Shown here piece by piece: positions 44,834-55,004 of a stretch of 64,000 nucleotides of DNA; within the stretch, counting starts at the first letter, position 1; every line of letters begins with the position of its first letter. A model generated the notes under the pieces. It was not told where the DNA came from. It made no database searches and was given only the letters and a program-made list of their open reading frames with translations. The translations under genes and the position numbers were made by a program. This DNA is from Alphaproteobacteria bacterium (lineage in GTDB: Bacteria; Pseudomonadota; Alphaproteobacteria; Reyranellales; Reyranellaceae). The stretch lies in NCBI GenBank assembly GCA_016869975.1, contig VGCZ01000013.1, positions 48,864 through 112,863 of the forward strand. Reading direction: 5' to 3'.

Positions 44834-46587
44834 CCGTCGATCCCACCACGCTCGATCCCATCGCGCTGGCGCTGGTGCAGAACCGGCTCGACCACATTTC
44901 CAGGCAGATGGGTTGGGTGATGACGCGCACCGCGCGCAGCCCGATCTTCAACCAGAGCCACGACTTCTCGTGCTTCCTCGCCGACGCGCACGGCACCTTG
45001 ATCAGCCAGGCCGACGGCATCCCGATCCATACCGGTGGCGGCGGCTTCGCGGTGCGCGCGGTGCTCAAGGCCTTCGGCGGGCGCATCGAGCCCGAGGATG
45101 TGTTCCTGCTCAACGATCCCTACGAGGCCGGCGGCAACCACCTGCCGGACTGGGTGATCGCGCGGCCGGTTTTCATCGAGGGCGTTCTCGCGGCCTTCGC
45201 CTGCAATCGCGCGCATCAGTCGGATATCGGCGGCGGCGCGGCCGGCACCTACAACTCCGAGGCCACGGAGATCTATCACGAGGGCATCCGGCTACCCGCG
45301 CTCAAGCTGGTCGAGCGCGGCGTGCTGCGCGAGGATCTCTGGGCGCTGCTCAAGCTCAACTGCCGCACGCCGGAGCTGCTGGACGGCGATGTGCGCGCGA
45401 TGATGGGCTCGACCCAGATCGGCGCCGAACGGCTGCGCGCGCTGCTCGAGGAGTACGGCTTGGAGCGCGGCCTGGTGCTGATCGAGGGCGTGCTGGCGCA
45501 CGCCGATCGCAGCTTCCGCAATGCGCTGGCCAGCCTGCCCAGGGGCGTGTGGCGCGGCGAGGAGCGCACTGACAACGACTGCTTCGAGACGCGCGATGTG
45601 TGGATTCGTGTCGCACTCGATCTGCGCGACGACGAGCTCATCGTCGACTTCACCGGCACCGATCCGCAGATCAGAGGCTTCAAGAACAGCTCGGTCGCCA
45701 ACACCTGGTCGGCGGTCTACATGGCGCTGGCCTCGTTCTTCGATCCCTCGCTGCCGCGCAATGAGGGCACTTTCCGGAGCGTGAAGATCATCGCGCCCGA
45801 AGGCACGATCGTGAACGCGCGGCCGCCGGCCGCCATGACCATGAACACGGTGTTCATCGCGCACGAGATTGTGCACGCGATCTGGAACGCGCTGGGCAAG
45901 GCCTCACCCGAGCGCGCCTGTGCTGGCTGGGGCAAGAGCATCCACAACGGTAGCGCCGGCCGCATCGGCACGGCGCGCCCCTATGTCGCCTATCACTGGC
46001 ACTCGATGGCCGGCGGCGGCGCGGTCGACGGGCGCGATGGCTTCAACCAGATCGGCCACCTGATCGCGCTCGGCGGCCTGACCATTCCCAACGTCGAGGG
46101 CTACGAGCGAAGCTATCCGCTGCGGATCACCCGGCACGAGTTCCGTACCGATAGCGCCGGCGCCGGCAAGTATCGCGGCGGCACCGGCATTCAGTACGAA
46201 GTCGAGGTGCTGGAGTCGGCGGAGTACTCGTTCCGCGGCGAGGGGCTCAACTACCAGACCGGCTTCGGTATCCAGGGCGGCGGCACGGGCGCGCCGGGCA
46301 GCATGGAGCTGACGCTCGCCGATGGCACGGTGATGGCGGCGCCGAAATACGCCGTGCGCCGCATCGCGCAGCCGCTGACCGAGCGCGCGCTGTCACCCGG
46401 CGGCGGCGGCTGGGGCAGCCCGTTGGAGCGCGACCCCGAACGCGTGCTGCGCGACGTGCGCGACGAGGTCGTCAGCCCCAAGGCGGCCAACGACGTCTAT
46501 GGCGTGGTGCTGACCAGCGATGGCCGCGGCGTCGATGCCGCAGCGACAACGGCGCGCCGTGCGGCGCTGAAGACGGCGGCGGCGTGA
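44830..46587 (+). CDS. hyuB: hydantoinase/oxoprolinase subunit B
   Basis: A 585-aa HyuB protein, partner of HyuA. It has the conserved TRTARSPIFNQSHDFSCFL, HTGGGGFAVRA, NDPYEAGGNHLPDW, and GAGKYRGGTGIQYEVEV. The ATG overlaps the hyuA stop (ATGA), the usual coupling for this pair. It is intact although hyuA is frameshifted. No hydantoin transporter is adjacent. Confidence 0.94.
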   Translation: MTVDPTTLDPIALALVQNRLDHISRQMGWVMTRTARSPIFNQSHDFSCFLADAHGTLISQADGIPIHTGGGGFAVRAVLKAFGGRIEPEDVFLLNDPYEAGGNHLPDWVIARPVFIEGVLAAFACNRAHQSDIGGGAAGTYNSEATEIYHEGIRLPALKLVERGVLREDLWALLKLNCRTPELLDGDVRAMMGSTQIGAERLRALLEEYGLERGLVLIEGVLAHADRSFRNALASLPRGVWRGEERTDNDCFETRDVWIRVALDLRDDELIVDFTGTDPQIRGFKNSSVANTWSAVYMALASFFDPSLPRNEGTFRSVKIIAPEGTIVNARPPAAMTMNTVFIAHEIVHAIWNALGKASPERACAGWGKSIHNGSAGRIGTARPYVAYHWHSMAGGGAVDGRDGFNQIGHLIALGGLTIPNVEGYERSYPLRITRHEFRTDSAGAGKYRGGTGIQYEVEVLESAEYSFRGEGLNYQTGFGIQGGGTGAPGSMELTLADGTVMAAPKYAVRRIAQPLTERALSPGGGGWGSPLERDPERVLRDVRDEVVSPKAANDVYGVVLTSDGRGVDAAATTARRAALKTAAA

Positions 46588-46613
46588 GACTGGGGGCGCC
46601 GGTCCCGCGAGAA

Positions 46614-47939
46614 TCAGCCGAACACTCTCCTGAAGATCGTGTCGACCTGCTTGGTGTGATAGCCCATGTCGAACATCGCCACGATCTCGTCGTTCGACAG
46701 GAACTGGCGGATCTCCTTATCGGCGCGGCAGAGCGCCATGAAGGCGGCGTTGCCTTTCCAACCTTCCATGGCGTTGCGCTGCACGGCGGCGTAGGCGTCT
46801 TCGCGGCTCATGCCCTTCTGGGTCAGCGCCAGCATCACGCGCTGCGAGAACACCAGCCCGCCCAGCGAGTCGAGATTGCCCTTCATGCGCTCGGCGTAGA
46901 CCACGAGGTTCTCGACCACGCCCGCGAGGCGGTTGAGCGCGAAGTCGAGCGTCACCGTGGCATCGGGGCCGATCATGCGCTCGGCCGATGAGTGCGAGAT
47001 GTCGCGCTCGTGCCACAGCGTGATGTTCTCCAGCGCCGGCGTCACATAGGCGCGTACCATGCGCGACAGGCCGGTGAGATTCTCGGTCAGCACGGGGTTG
47101 CGCTTGTGTGGCATCGCCGAGCTGCCCTTCTGGCCGACCGAGAAGAACTCCTCGGCCTCGCGCACCTCGGTGCGCTGCAGGTGTCGGATCTCGGTGGCGA
47201 GGTTCTCCATGCAGCCGGCGATCACGCCCAGTGTGGCGAAGAACATCGCATGGCGGTCGCGCGCGATGACCTGCGTCGACACCGGCTCGATGCCGAGGCC
47301 CAGCGCCTTCGCGACATGCGCCTCCACGCGCGGGTCGATGTTGGCGAAGGTGCCGACGGCGCCTGAAATGGCGCAGGTCGCGACGTCGGCGCGGGCGGCC
47401 ACCAGGCGCACCTTGCAGCGGCTGAAGATGGCGTAGTGGCCGGCGAGCTTGACGCCGAAGGTGGTGGGCTCGGCGTGGATGCCATGGCTGCGGCCGATGG
47501 TTGGCGTCATCCGGTGCTCCAGCGCGCGCTTCTTCAGCGCCGCCAGCACGCGGTCGAGGTCGGCCAGCAGGATGTCGGCGGCCTGGGTGAGCTGCACGGC
47601 GAGGGTCGTGTCGAGCACATCGGACGAGGTCAGGCCCTGATGCACGAAGCGCGACTCGGGTCCGATGAATTCGGCCAGCCAGGTCGTGAAGGCCAGGACA
47701 TCGTGCTTGGTGACGCGCTCGATGGCGTCGATTTTCTCGATCTCTGTGGCCGGGTTGGCGGCCATCGCCGCCATCGCCTTCGTGCCGCCGGCGCGGATCG
47801 CCTTGGCCGATTCCCTGGGGATGATGCCCAGCTCGCCCATGGCGTCGCAGGCATGCGCCTCGATCTCGTACCAAATCCGGAAGCGGTTCTGCGGCTCCCA
47901 GATGGCGGCCATCTCGGGGCGGGAATAGCGGGGGATCAT
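46614..47939 (-). CDS. purB: adenylosuccinate lyase
   Basis: A 441-aa fumarase/aspartase-superfamily enzyme acting twice in purine synthesis (SAICAR to AICAR, adenylosuccinate to AMP). It has TSSDVLDTTLAVQL, GRSHGIHAEPTTFG (catalytic His), and the signature loop GQKGSSAMPHKRNP. It is away from the purC-purL cluster and has no co-directional neighbour. It converges on hyuB. Confidence 0.97.
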   Translation of the reverse strand: MIPRYSRPEMAAIWEPQNRFRIWYEIEAHACDAMGELGIIPRESAKAIRAGGTKAMAAMAANPATEIEKIDAIERVTKHDVLAFTTWLAEFIGPESRFVHQGLTSSDVLDTTLAVQLTQAADILLADLDRVLAALKKRALEHRMTPTIGRSHGIHAEPTTFGVKLAGHYAIFSRCKVRLVAARADVATCAISGAVGTFANIDPRVEAHVAKALGLGIEPVSTQVIARDRHAMFFATLGVIAGCMENLATEIRHLQRTEVREAEEFFSVGQKGSSAMPHKRNPVLTENLTGLSRMVRAYVTPALENITLWHERDISHSSAERMIGPDATVTLDFALNRLAGVVENLVVYAERMKGNLDSLGGLVFSQRVMLALTQKGMSREDAYAAVQRNAMEGWKGNAAFMALCRADKEIRQFLSNDEIVAMFDMGYHTKQVDTIFRRVFG

Positions 47940-48014
47940 CGAGGCCTCGGGCGCTTTTTTCGAGGTCTTTTACCCCCTTGCCCACACGACCGCCATGGTA
48001 ACTGTGGATGCTCG

Positions 48015-48497
48015 ATGATCAGGCTTGACCGCCGCCTATTGCGGGATCGCTACGACCCGGGCTCGCCTCAGCGGCTGCAGGACTGCGCGGTGGATGATGC
48101 ACGCGGCGTTCTCATCCACTGGACGATGGAAGGCAGCTGGGAGCCCGCTGGGGAGGTCGGCTTCGCCTATGTCGCGCGCTCGCTGGACTTTCCGTTCCTG
48201 GTCAATACCGGCGGCGAAAACGCCAGCGAGGGCCGCCAGCAGGATGGCCGGCTCTTCGTGTTCCCCCATGGCTTGCGGAAGGTGCCTTCCGCGCGGCTGA
48301 GTGAAGAAGTCGTGCGGCATGTCGCTGTCGATATCGAAGCGGCCTTGCTGCTATGGCCGGGGCTCATCGCCGGAGAGGAGCCGAGAACGGTGTATTTCTG
48401 GTTTCCACGATGGCACTCGATCTTCAGCAAGGGCAGCGTCGAGTTCCCCTCCCACGTCGCCCCCGCCTGGTTTGGAGAACTTCTGTGGTTCAGCTGA
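48015..48497 (+). CDS. hypothetical protein upstream of an HAD phosphatase
   Basis: A 160-aa soluble protein of no family I recognise. It has no signal or membrane segment. It is rich in Arg, Trp and Phe (IHWTMEGSWEPAGEVGFAYVARSLDFPF, YFWFPRWHSIFSKGSVEFPS). The ATG at 48015 is used; an earlier in-frame start would run into the antisense of purB. Its stop overlaps the ATG of the HAD gene (TGATG), which indicates a real two-gene unit. Confidence 0.65.
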   Translation: MIRLDRRLLRDRYDPGSPQRLQDCAVDDARGVLIHWTMEGSWEPAGEVGFAYVARSLDFPFLVNTGGENASEGRQQDGRLFVFPHGLRKVPSARLSEEVVRHVAVDIEAALLLWPGLIAGEEPRTVYFWFPRWHSIFSKGSVEFPSHVAPAWFGELLWFS

Positions 48498-49297
48498 TGA
48501 TGCGGCCGATCGCCGAGTTTCCCGCCGCCGACCGCTGCGCCATCCGCGGCGTCTTCACCGACATCGACGAGACTGTCTCGACCGACAGCCGGCTGACCGG
48601 CGAAGCCTACGCGGCGTTGGAGCGGCTGAAGGCGGCCGGGCTGATGGTGATCCCGGTGACCGGCCGGCCGGCGGGCTGGTGCGACCTGATCGCACGGTTC
48701 TGGCCGGTCGACGCCGTGATCGGCGAGAACGGCGCCTTCTGGATGTGGCTCGATCGGTCGGCCGGTGGGCTGCGTACCCGCTATGTCCAGGACGAGGCGA
48801 CGCGCGCCGAGGGGCGGCGGCGTCTGGAGGCGGTGAAGGCCGACGTGCTGCGCGAGGTGCCGGGGGCGGGCATCGCCTCGGACCAGCCGTACCGCGCCGC
48901 CGACCTGGCGATCGATTTCTGCGAGGACGTGCCGGCCCTGCCGCGCGCCGAGGTCGACCGGATCGTCGGCATCTTCGAGCGCCACGGCGCGCAGGCCAAG
49001 ATCAGCTCGATCCACGTCAACGGCTGGTTCGGCGATTACGACAAGCTGACCACGACGCGGCTCATGATGGCCGAGCTGTATGGCGTCGATCTGGAGGCTA
49101 CCCGAAGCGAGTGGGTATTCAGCGGCGATTCGCCCAACGATTCGCCGATGTTCGGCTTCTTCCCCAACGCCGTGGGCGTGGCCAATGTGGCGGACTTCGC
49201 CGACCGCATGCCGCATCTGCCGCGTTGGATCACGAGCGCCCGCTCGGGCGCGGGCTTCGCCGAAATGGCCGACGTGTTGCTCGACGCGCGTCGTTAG
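48497..49297 (+). CDS. HAD-superfamily (IIB) phosphatase
   Basis: A 266-aa HAD phosphatase of the Cof/mannosyl-3-phosphoglycerate phosphatase type. Motif I is FTDIDETVS, with the nucleophile and acid Asp. Motif II lies in VIPVTGRPAG, and motif IV is FSGDSPNDSPMFG. The cap insertion (about 80-190) is of the IIB kind. The ATG overlaps the previous stop. The sugar-phosphate substrate is not known. Confidence 0.87.
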   Translation: MMRPIAEFPAADRCAIRGVFTDIDETVSTDSRLTGEAYAALERLKAAGLMVIPVTGRPAGWCDLIARFWPVDAVIGENGAFWMWLDRSAGGLRTRYVQDEATRAEGRRRLEAVKADVLREVPGAGIASDQPYRAADLAIDFCEDVPALPRAEVDRIVGIFERHGAQAKISSIHVNGWFGDYDKLTTTRLMMAELYGVDLEATRSEWVFSGDSPNDSPMFGFFPNAVGVANVADFADRMPHLPRWITSARSGAGFAEMADVLLDARR

Positions 49298-49367
49298 CTT
49301 GACCCTGCGCGCCGGCTGGCCGACTGTACGGCCGGAAGGCGATGCCGCCATACGGGGAGGATTTCTG

Positions 49368-50237
49368 ATGCGCCTGTGCACCATCCAGCGCGACGGCAAG
49401 GCCGTCGTGGGCGTCAAGACCGACGCGGGAATCATCGATCTCAGCAAGCAGATGCCCAGGGGACCGAAATCCGTCGTCGAAATCCTGGCCGGCGGCAAGG
49501 CCGTGCAGGACGCGGTCAAGAAGGCCTGCGCCAAGCCCAAGGCCGGCGCCGTGGTCAAGGAGAAGCAGGCCAAGTACCTGCCGCCGATCCCCAACCCCGG
49601 CAAGATCCTGTGCATCGGGCTGAACTACCGCAAGCACGCCGAGGAGACCAACAACCCGATCCCGGGCTATCCGATCGTCTTCTGCCGATTCAACAACACC
49701 TTGGCGGCGCACAATGCGCCGATGCTCTCGACCACGCATTCCGAACAGTACGACTGGGAGGCCGAGCTGGCGGTGATCATAGGCAAGCGCACGCGCAACA
49801 TCCCCAAGGAGAAGGCGCTGTCGGCGGTGGCCGGCTATAGCGTGTTCAACGACGGCTCGGTGCGCGACTGGCAGCGCAAGTCGGGCGGCCAGTTCACGCT
49901 CGGCAAGAACTTCGACGGCTCCGGCGGCTTCGGCCCCGACATCGTTACCTCGGACGAGCTGCCCAAGGGCGGCGCGCCGCTGCGCATCATGTGCCGGCTC
50001 AACGGCGAGACCATGCAGGACAGCAACACCGAGGACATGATCTTCGACACGGTCACGCTGGTGTCGGAGCTGTCCAAGGTCATGACCCTGGAGCCGGGCG
50101 ATGTCATCATCACCGGCACGCCCTCGGGCGTCGGTGCCGGCCGCAATCCGCAGGTGTGGATGAAGCCTGGCGACGTGTGCGAGGTCGAGATCGAGAAGAT
50201 CGGCGTGCTGCGCAATCCGATCAAGGCCGGCAAGTAG
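49368..50237 (+). CDS. fumarylacetoacetate hydrolase-family protein
   Basis: A 289-aa FAH-fold enzyme (2-hydroxyhepta-2,4-diene-1,7-dioate isomerase or acylpyruvase type), cleaving C-C bonds in ring-cleavage products or acylpyruvates. It has CIGLNYRKHAEE, YDWEAELAVIIGK (metal-binding Glu), GYSVFNDGSVRDWQ, and ITGTPSGVGAGR. The ATG at 49368 has GGGGAGG upstream. It is followed by a strong terminator, so it ends the unit. Confidence 0.9.
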   Translation: MRLCTIQRDGKAVVGVKTDAGIIDLSKQMPRGPKSVVEILAGGKAVQDAVKKACAKPKAGAVVKEKQAKYLPPIPNPGKILCIGLNYRKHAEETNNPIPGYPIVFCRFNNTLAAHNAPMLSTTHSEQYDWEAELAVIIGKRTRNIPKEKALSAVAGYSVFNDGSVRDWQRKSGGQFTLGKNFDGSGGFGPDIVTSDELPKGGAPLRIMCRLNGETMQDSNTEDMIFDTVTLVSELSKVMTLEPGDVIITGTPSGVGAGRNPQVWMKPGDVCEVEIEKIGVLRNPIKAGK

Positions 50238-50571
50238 CGACCGCCATCCGCTGAAACGCGAAGCGCGCCCCGCAGGGCGCGCTTTTCGCGGCGGCTCCGG
50301 GGGCATCGATCTCGATGGCGATTGGGCTTGTCCGCTCCACGCCTCGACCAGTTGCGACGCCGCCTCGGGCATGGAGCTGGCGACGTTTCTACATCGACCG
50401 GATCGAGATTGTGTCTCTACAAGCTCATGTCGCGCGCAGTCGCGACGACCGGGTGTCGGTTCGAGCGCCGGGACTTTGAGCACGGCTTCACCGGGACGTG
50501 ACGCCGACAGAATCGCGGGTACTATTCTTGACGGCGTTCGGCGAGACGTGCCACGCGCCGTGGAGGAGACG
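50238..50571. other. 334-bp intergenic region
   Basis: Apart from the terminator at 50261-50286 and the GGAGGAGAC ribosome site at its right end, no promoter, repeat or small gene was recognised here. Confidence 0.4.
50261..50286 (+). terminator. rho-independent terminator
   Basis: AAGCGCGCCC (50261-50270), loop CGCA and GGGCGCGCTT (50275-50284) are followed by more T residues, 24 bp after the FAH-family stop. Confidence 0.88.
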
Positions 50572-51513
50572 ATGGCGTCACGGAACGGGCGACACGGCGC
50601 GCCGGTGGGCCTGCCGCGTCGAGCCATGCTGGCGGGCGTCGCCGCGGCGGCGGCGATCCCGTCTTTCGCGCGGGCTGCCGAACCCTGCCCGGAGGAACTC
50701 GACCGGCAGGTGTCGATGCACCAGTACCGCCTGCAGTATCAGTCCTGGTCCGGCCTGGTACCGCGCGGCGCCGGAAAGGCGACCGGCCAGAACCAGCACT
50801 TCATCTCCCATTGCGTGCGCAATGGCTCGTCGAACCTGGTGTTCGTCGACTGGAAGGGCCCCGGCCTTGCCGGCTATGTCGACAACGTCAGGCCGATGTT
50901 CGGCTACCGCACCTTCAGCCACGGCGAGTTCACGCGCGAGGCGGCGGTGCTGTGGTATGGCAGCCGACCGACGGATCGCGACACGGATATCGCGATCCCA
51001 AGCCGTGCCACGGTCGACTTCGACACGCCGCATTCCAGCACCGGCGCTTTCAACCTGCCCAGCGAGGCGATGGTGCGCGCCGCATGGGCCGGCAGCGTGG
51101 GCGCCTACGATGGCTTGGCGAATCTACGGGCGCGAGCCGAGCAGGCGGCCGCGTCCGAGTTCATGCGTGTCAGCCTGTGGTTCTCGGTTACCCTCGAGAA
51201 GGGCGACCGGGCGGAGGCGCCGACGCGCGCCAACTATCACGGCGCGTGCACTATCGATACGCGCGGCAACGCGCTCACCGATCTGTTCGGACTGCGCATC
51301 GGCAGCGACGCGATCCACCGCGCCATCTTCGGCTCCGCGGCCCCACGCGCCCTGCCCGGCGGCAGGGGGCGGGTGTCCGACGAGTTCGGCGCCAGCGTCG
51401 ATCTCGGCGTCCGTGCGACGGCGACGCTCACCCTGCAGCCGACGCGCCTGATGATCGTCGGGCCGGACGGCGCGACGCCGATCGCGAGCATCGGCGTCGG
51501 CGTGGTCGCCTAG
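50572..51513 (+). CDS. exported protein of unknown function with Tat-like signal
   Basis: A 313-aa protein. The signal [22 protein letters not shown] (about 14-35) has the twin arginines and small-residue hydrophobic core of Tat substrates. The mature part is mixed and beta-rich in feel, with a Cys soon after the cleavage site (AEPCPEEL) and another pair (HCVRNG, ACTIDTRG). No catalytic motif or family was recognised. The ATG at 50572 is chosen for the GGAGGAGAC before it. Confidence 0.68.
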   Translation: MASRNGRHGAPVGLPRRAMLAGVAAAAAIPSFARAAEPCPEELDRQVSMHQYRLQYQSWSGLVPRGAGKATGQNQHFISHCVRNGSSNLVFVDWKGPGLAGYVDNVRPMFGYRTFSHGEFTREAAVLWYGSRPTDRDTDIAIPSRATVDFDTPHSSTGAFNLPSEAMVRAAWAGSVGAYDGLANLRARAEQAAASEFMRVSLWFSVTLEKGDRAEAPTRANYHGACTIDTRGNALTDLFGLRIGSDAIHRAIFGSAAPRALPGGRGRVSDEFGASVDLGVRATATLTLQPTRLMIVGPDGATPIASIGVGVVA

Positions 51514-51630
51514 CGAGGTCGCGTCACGGGCCTGCAGGCCCGGAAGCCCGTGCCGGAGTCGGCGCTCCAACCGTGGAATCCCGGCGCGAGGCGGCGGTCG
51601 AGCCCAATTGTTCGCCCGGCCGACGCGAAC

Positions 51631-52398
51631 TCAGTGATGCAGGATCTGGCCGAGGAAGGTCTTGGTCCGCTCGTTCTGCGGGCTGTTGAAGAATGTCTCG
51701 GGTTCGTTCTGCTCGACGATCTCGCCGCGGTCCATGAAGATCACGCGATCGGCGACCGCGCGGGCGAAGCCCATCTCGTGCGTGACGACCAGCATGGTCA
51801 TGCCTTCGCCGGCCAGTTCGGTCATGACGTCGAGCACCTCCTTGACCATCTCGGGATCGAGCGCCGAGGTCGGCTCGTCGAACAGCATGATCTTCGGCCG
51901 CATGCACAGCGCCCGGGCGATCGCGACGCGCTGCTGCTGTCCGCCTGAAAGCTGGCCGGGATACTTCAGGGCCTGCTCGGGGATGCGCACCCGCTCGAGC
52001 AGGCTCATGGCGATCTGCTCGGCCTCTTTCTTGGGCATCTTCTTCACCCAGACCGGCGCCAGGGTGAGGTTCTCCATCACGGTCAGGTGTGGAAACAGGT
52101 TGAACGACTGGAACACCATGCCGACCTCGCGGCGAATGGCCTCGATGTTCTTGACGTCGTTGGTGAGCGTGATGCCGTCGACGATCAGATCGCCTTCCTG
52201 ATGCTCCTCGAGCCGGTTGATGCAGCGGATCAGGGTCGACTTGCCGGAGCCCGAGGGGCCACAGACCACGATCTTCTCGCTCTGCTTCACAGAGAGGTTG
52301 ATATCGGTCAGAACGTGGAACTGGCCGAACCACTTGTTGACGCTGCGCAACTCGATGACGGTCGGCGCTGCCGAGAGATCGCGTCGCTGACGGGCCAT
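51631..52398 (-). CDS. aapP: general L-amino-acid ABC transporter ATP-binding protein
   Basis: A 255-aa ATPase of a polar amino-acid importer. It shows Walker [10 protein letters not shown], the Q-loop [14 protein letters not shown], the ABC signature [15 protein letters not shown], Walker B IMLFDEP, and the H-loop VVTHEMGFA. It is last in the aapJ-aapQ-aapM-aapP order known from rhizobia. It starts 23 bp after aapM. Confidence 0.95.
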   Translation of the reverse strand: MARQRRDLSAAPTVIELRSVNKWFGQFHVLTDINLSVKQSEKIVVCGPSGSGKSTLIRCINRLEEHQEGDLIVDGITLTNDVKNIEAIRREVGMVFQSFNLFPHLTVMENLTLAPVWVKKMPKKEAEQIAMSLLERVRIPEQALKYPGQLSGGQQQRVAIARALCMRPKIMLFDEPTSALDPEMVKEVLDVMTELAGEGMTMLVVTHEMGFARAVADRVIFMDRGEIVEQNEPETFFNSPQNERTKTFLGQILHH

Positions 52399-52421
52399 GC
52401 GTGGTGCTCCCTGAGCGGCGC

Positions 52422-53708
52422 TCAGCGCCGAGTTCCTTTGTTGAGCTCGACCTCTAGATACTTGCTGTAGCGAGACATCGAGTAGCAGAAGACGAAGTAA
52501 ATGGCCGCGGCGAAGATGTAGACCTCGCCAGGGAATCCCGCCCAGTTGGGATCGACCAGCGCCTGGTTGGCCGTGTTGAGAAAGTCGAAGATACCGATGA
52601 TCAACACCAGCGAGGTGTCCTTGAAGAATCCGATGAAGGTGTTGATCAACGGCGGGATCACGACGCGCAGCGCCTGCGGCAGGATGATCAGCGAGGTCTT
52701 CTGCAGGTAGTTGAGGCCCATCGCGTCGGCCGCCTCGAACTGGCCGCGCGGCAGCGACTGCAGGCCGCCACGGATGATCTCGGCGATGTAGGCGCCGGCG
52801 AACAAGATCACCGCGACCAGGGCGCGCAGGAACTTGTCGATGTTCGAACCAGTGGGCAGGAACAGCGGCAGCATGACCGAGGCCATGATCAGCAGCGAAA
52901 TCAGCGGCACGCCGCGGATCAGCTCGATAAAGCCGACGCACAAGCCCTTGACCAGCGGCAGATTCGACCGCCGGCCCAGCGCCAGCAGGATGCCGTAGGG
53001 GAAGGCGAAGACCAGCCCATACGTCGCCAGGATCAGGGTCACCGGCAGGCCGCCCCAAAGCCCGGTCTCGACATAGCTGAACGCGTTGATCTCCAATCCC
53101 CAGGCCGGGATGACGCCCACAATGCGCAGCGCCAGGCCGATGCCGCCAACGATGGTCAGCGCCTTGTGAATCGCGATTTCGCGCGGGCTCGCTATGCCGG
53201 CGCGCATGCCCCAGCCGATCCCGCCGGCGACGAGACCGACGAGGAAGAACAGGGTGAGCGGAAAACGCAGCTCGCCGAACATCAGCAGGAAGGTGACGAA
53301 GGAGCCCACCGTCCAGATCACCAGGAGGCGCCAGTTCCACATCCGCCGGTCGCAGCTCAGCAGCAGCATCGCCAGCATGGCGATGCAGGCGAAGAGCGGC
53401 CGCCAGTGCTGCTCGTAGGGGAACGAACCAAAGAAGATGTAGCGATACTTTTCGCCGATCAGCGCCCAGCAGGCACCCTGGCCCTTGCCGCATTCCGGTC
53501 CGTTCGCGGCCTCGAATGTGGCATGCACGATCGCCCAGTCGACGAACCAGATACCGATCCAGACGACGAACCCGAGCAGCACCACCGTCGTGAGCGCGTT
53601 GCCCCAGCTCGAGAAAAGGTTCCGGCGCAACCAGCCCAGCGCGCCTCCTTCCACGGTCGGCGCCGCCCGGGCCTTGCCGGCCCGCTCGCGCTCGGCGATG
53701 TCGGCCAT
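52422..53708 (-). CDS. aapM: general L-amino-acid ABC transporter permease AapM
   Basis: A 428-aa inner-membrane permease. An extended N-terminal part holds several membrane helices, as in other AapM/BztC proteins. The C-terminal permease core carries [18 protein letters not shown] and [25 protein letters not shown] (EAA loop contacting AapP). It starts 3 bp after aapQ. Confidence 0.95.
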   Translation of the reverse strand: MADIAERERAGKARAAPTVEGGALGWLRRNLFSSWGNALTTVVLLGFVVWIGIWFVDWAIVHATFEAANGPECGKGQGACWALIGEKYRYIFFGSFPYEQHWRPLFACIAMLAMLLLSCDRRMWNWRLLVIWTVGSFVTFLLMFGELRFPLTLFFLVGLVAGGIGWGMRAGIASPREIAIHKALTIVGGIGLALRIVGVIPAWGLEINAFSYVETGLWGGLPVTLILATYGLVFAFPYGILLALGRRSNLPLVKGLCVGFIELIRGVPLISLLIMASVMLPLFLPTGSNIDKFLRALVAVILFAGAYIAEIIRGGLQSLPRGQFEAADAMGLNYLQKTSLIILPQALRVVIPPLINTFIGFFKDTSLVLIIGIFDFLNTANQALVDPNWAGFPGEVYIFAAAIYFVFCYSMSRYSKYLEVELNKGTRR

Positions 53709-53711
53709 GGC

Positions 53712-54902
53712 TCAGCGCTCCTTCATGGCGATTTGCTTGTTGTACCAGTTCATGAACGCGGAGATCGACAGGCTGACCGTCAGGTAGGCCGCCATGATGA
53801 TGAGGATGTTCTCGATCGCCTGGCCGGTCTGGTTGATCGTGACGTTGATCGAGGCCACGAGGTCGGGATAGCCGATGGCGATCGCCAGCGAGCTGTTCTT
53901 GGTGATGTTGAGGAACACGCTCGTCATCGGCGGCACGATGACACGCAGCGCCTGGGGCAGCAGCACCAGTCGCATCGCCTGCCCACGCGATAGGCCGATG
54001 GCGGCCGCCGCCTCGCTCTGGCCCTTGTGCAGCGCGAGGATGCCGGAGCGCACGATCTCGGCGACGAAGGCGGCGGTGTAGAGCGTCAGGCCGACGAGCA
54101 GAGCGGTAAACTCCGGCTGGATCACCAGTCCGCCCTGGAAGTTGAAGCCCTTCAGCTCGGGCCAGCTCATCTTGGCCGGGGCGCCGCCGATCAGCCAGAC
54201 GAGGAAAGGCACCACGATGATGAGGCCGAGGCCAGCGAGGATCGAGGGGAATTGCTGGCCGGTCGCCGCCTGGCGCGCCTTGGCCCAGCGGTGCAATGCC
54301 CAGGCCCCGACGATGCCGAGCAGGAACCCGGCGCCGATCCACTTGTGGACCGGATCGGCCACCGGAATCGGGAAATAGAGACCACGATTGCTGAGGAACA
54401 CCGAGTCGCCCAGCATCCTGATCGCTTGGCGCGGTCCGGGGAAGGCCTCGCTGACCAGCTTGTAGAAAAGAAACAGCCACAGCAGCAGCGGCACGTTGCG
54501 GAAGATCTCGACGTACCACTCGCAGATCTTGGCCAGCAGCCAGTTCGGCGACAAGCGGCCGATGCCGATCAGCGTGCCGAGAATGGTCGTGAGGATGATG
54601 CCGATCACCGCCACGCGCAGGGTGTTGAGGATGCCAACCCAGATGGCGCGGGCGTACGTGCTCGCCGGCGAATACTCGATCATCGTGTCGCCGATCTCGA
54701 AACCGGCTTCGCGACCGAGAAAGTCGAACCCGGTGGCGATCTTCGCCTTCTCGAGGTTCGCCATGGTGTTGCTGACGAGATACCAGGCCAGCCCGCCCAC
54801 CAGGCCCACAACGACGATCTGAAAGACCCAGCCGCGGATGACCGGGTTGTTCCACGGCGCCACCCTTGTTTGTGGCAGCGAGCCTATAGTGTCGACCGCC
54901 AT
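53712..54902 (-). CDS. aapQ: general L-amino-acid ABC transporter permease AapQ
   Basis: A 396-aa permease, partner of AapM. It has an N-terminal helix, a long periplasmic part, and the core [19 protein letters not shown] and [27 protein letters not shown] (EAA loop). AGGGGG precedes the ATG. The 102-bp gap from aapJ contains a strong hairpin that may lower permease expression relative to the binding protein. Confidence 0.95.
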   Translation of the reverse strand: MAVDTIGSLPQTRVAPWNNPVIRGWVFQIVVVGLVGGLAWYLVSNTMANLEKAKIATGFDFLGREAGFEIGDTMIEYSPASTYARAIWVGILNTLRVAVIGIILTTILGTLIGIGRLSPNWLLAKICEWYVEIFRNVPLLLWLFLFYKLVSEAFPGPRQAIRMLGDSVFLSNRGLYFPIPVADPVHKWIGAGFLLGIVGAWALHRWAKARQAATGQQFPSILAGLGLIIVVPFLVWLIGGAPAKMSWPELKGFNFQGGLVIQPEFTALLVGLTLYTAAFVAEIVRSGILALHKGQSEAAAAIGLSRGQAMRLVLLPQALRVIVPPMTSVFLNITKNSSLAIAIGYPDLVASINVTINQTGQAIENILIIMAAYLTVSLSISAFMNWYNKQIAMKER

Positions 54903-54963
54903 GCTCTACGCCCCCTGTGCGTCGCGGCTATGGCCGCGTTCGACCCATGCCGCGATCCTGGCT

Positions 54964-54994
54964 GGAACCGCCGCCCGCGCGGGGCGGCGGTTCC
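54964..54994 (-). terminator. intercistronic hairpin between aapJ and aapQ
   Basis: A perfect 13-bp stem (54964-54976 with 54982-54994, 5-nt loop) lies 10 bp after the aapJ stop. No T-run follows. It is likely an mRNA-stabilising or partial-termination element of the kind found after binding-protein genes. Confidence 0.75.
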
Positions 54995-55004
54995 GGAGGG
55001 GTTC

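Noticed and set aside
46614..47939. purB as a transferred or displaced gene
   Set aside because: purB is commonly separate from the purCSQL cluster in alphaproteobacteria, and nothing in the sequence marks transfer.
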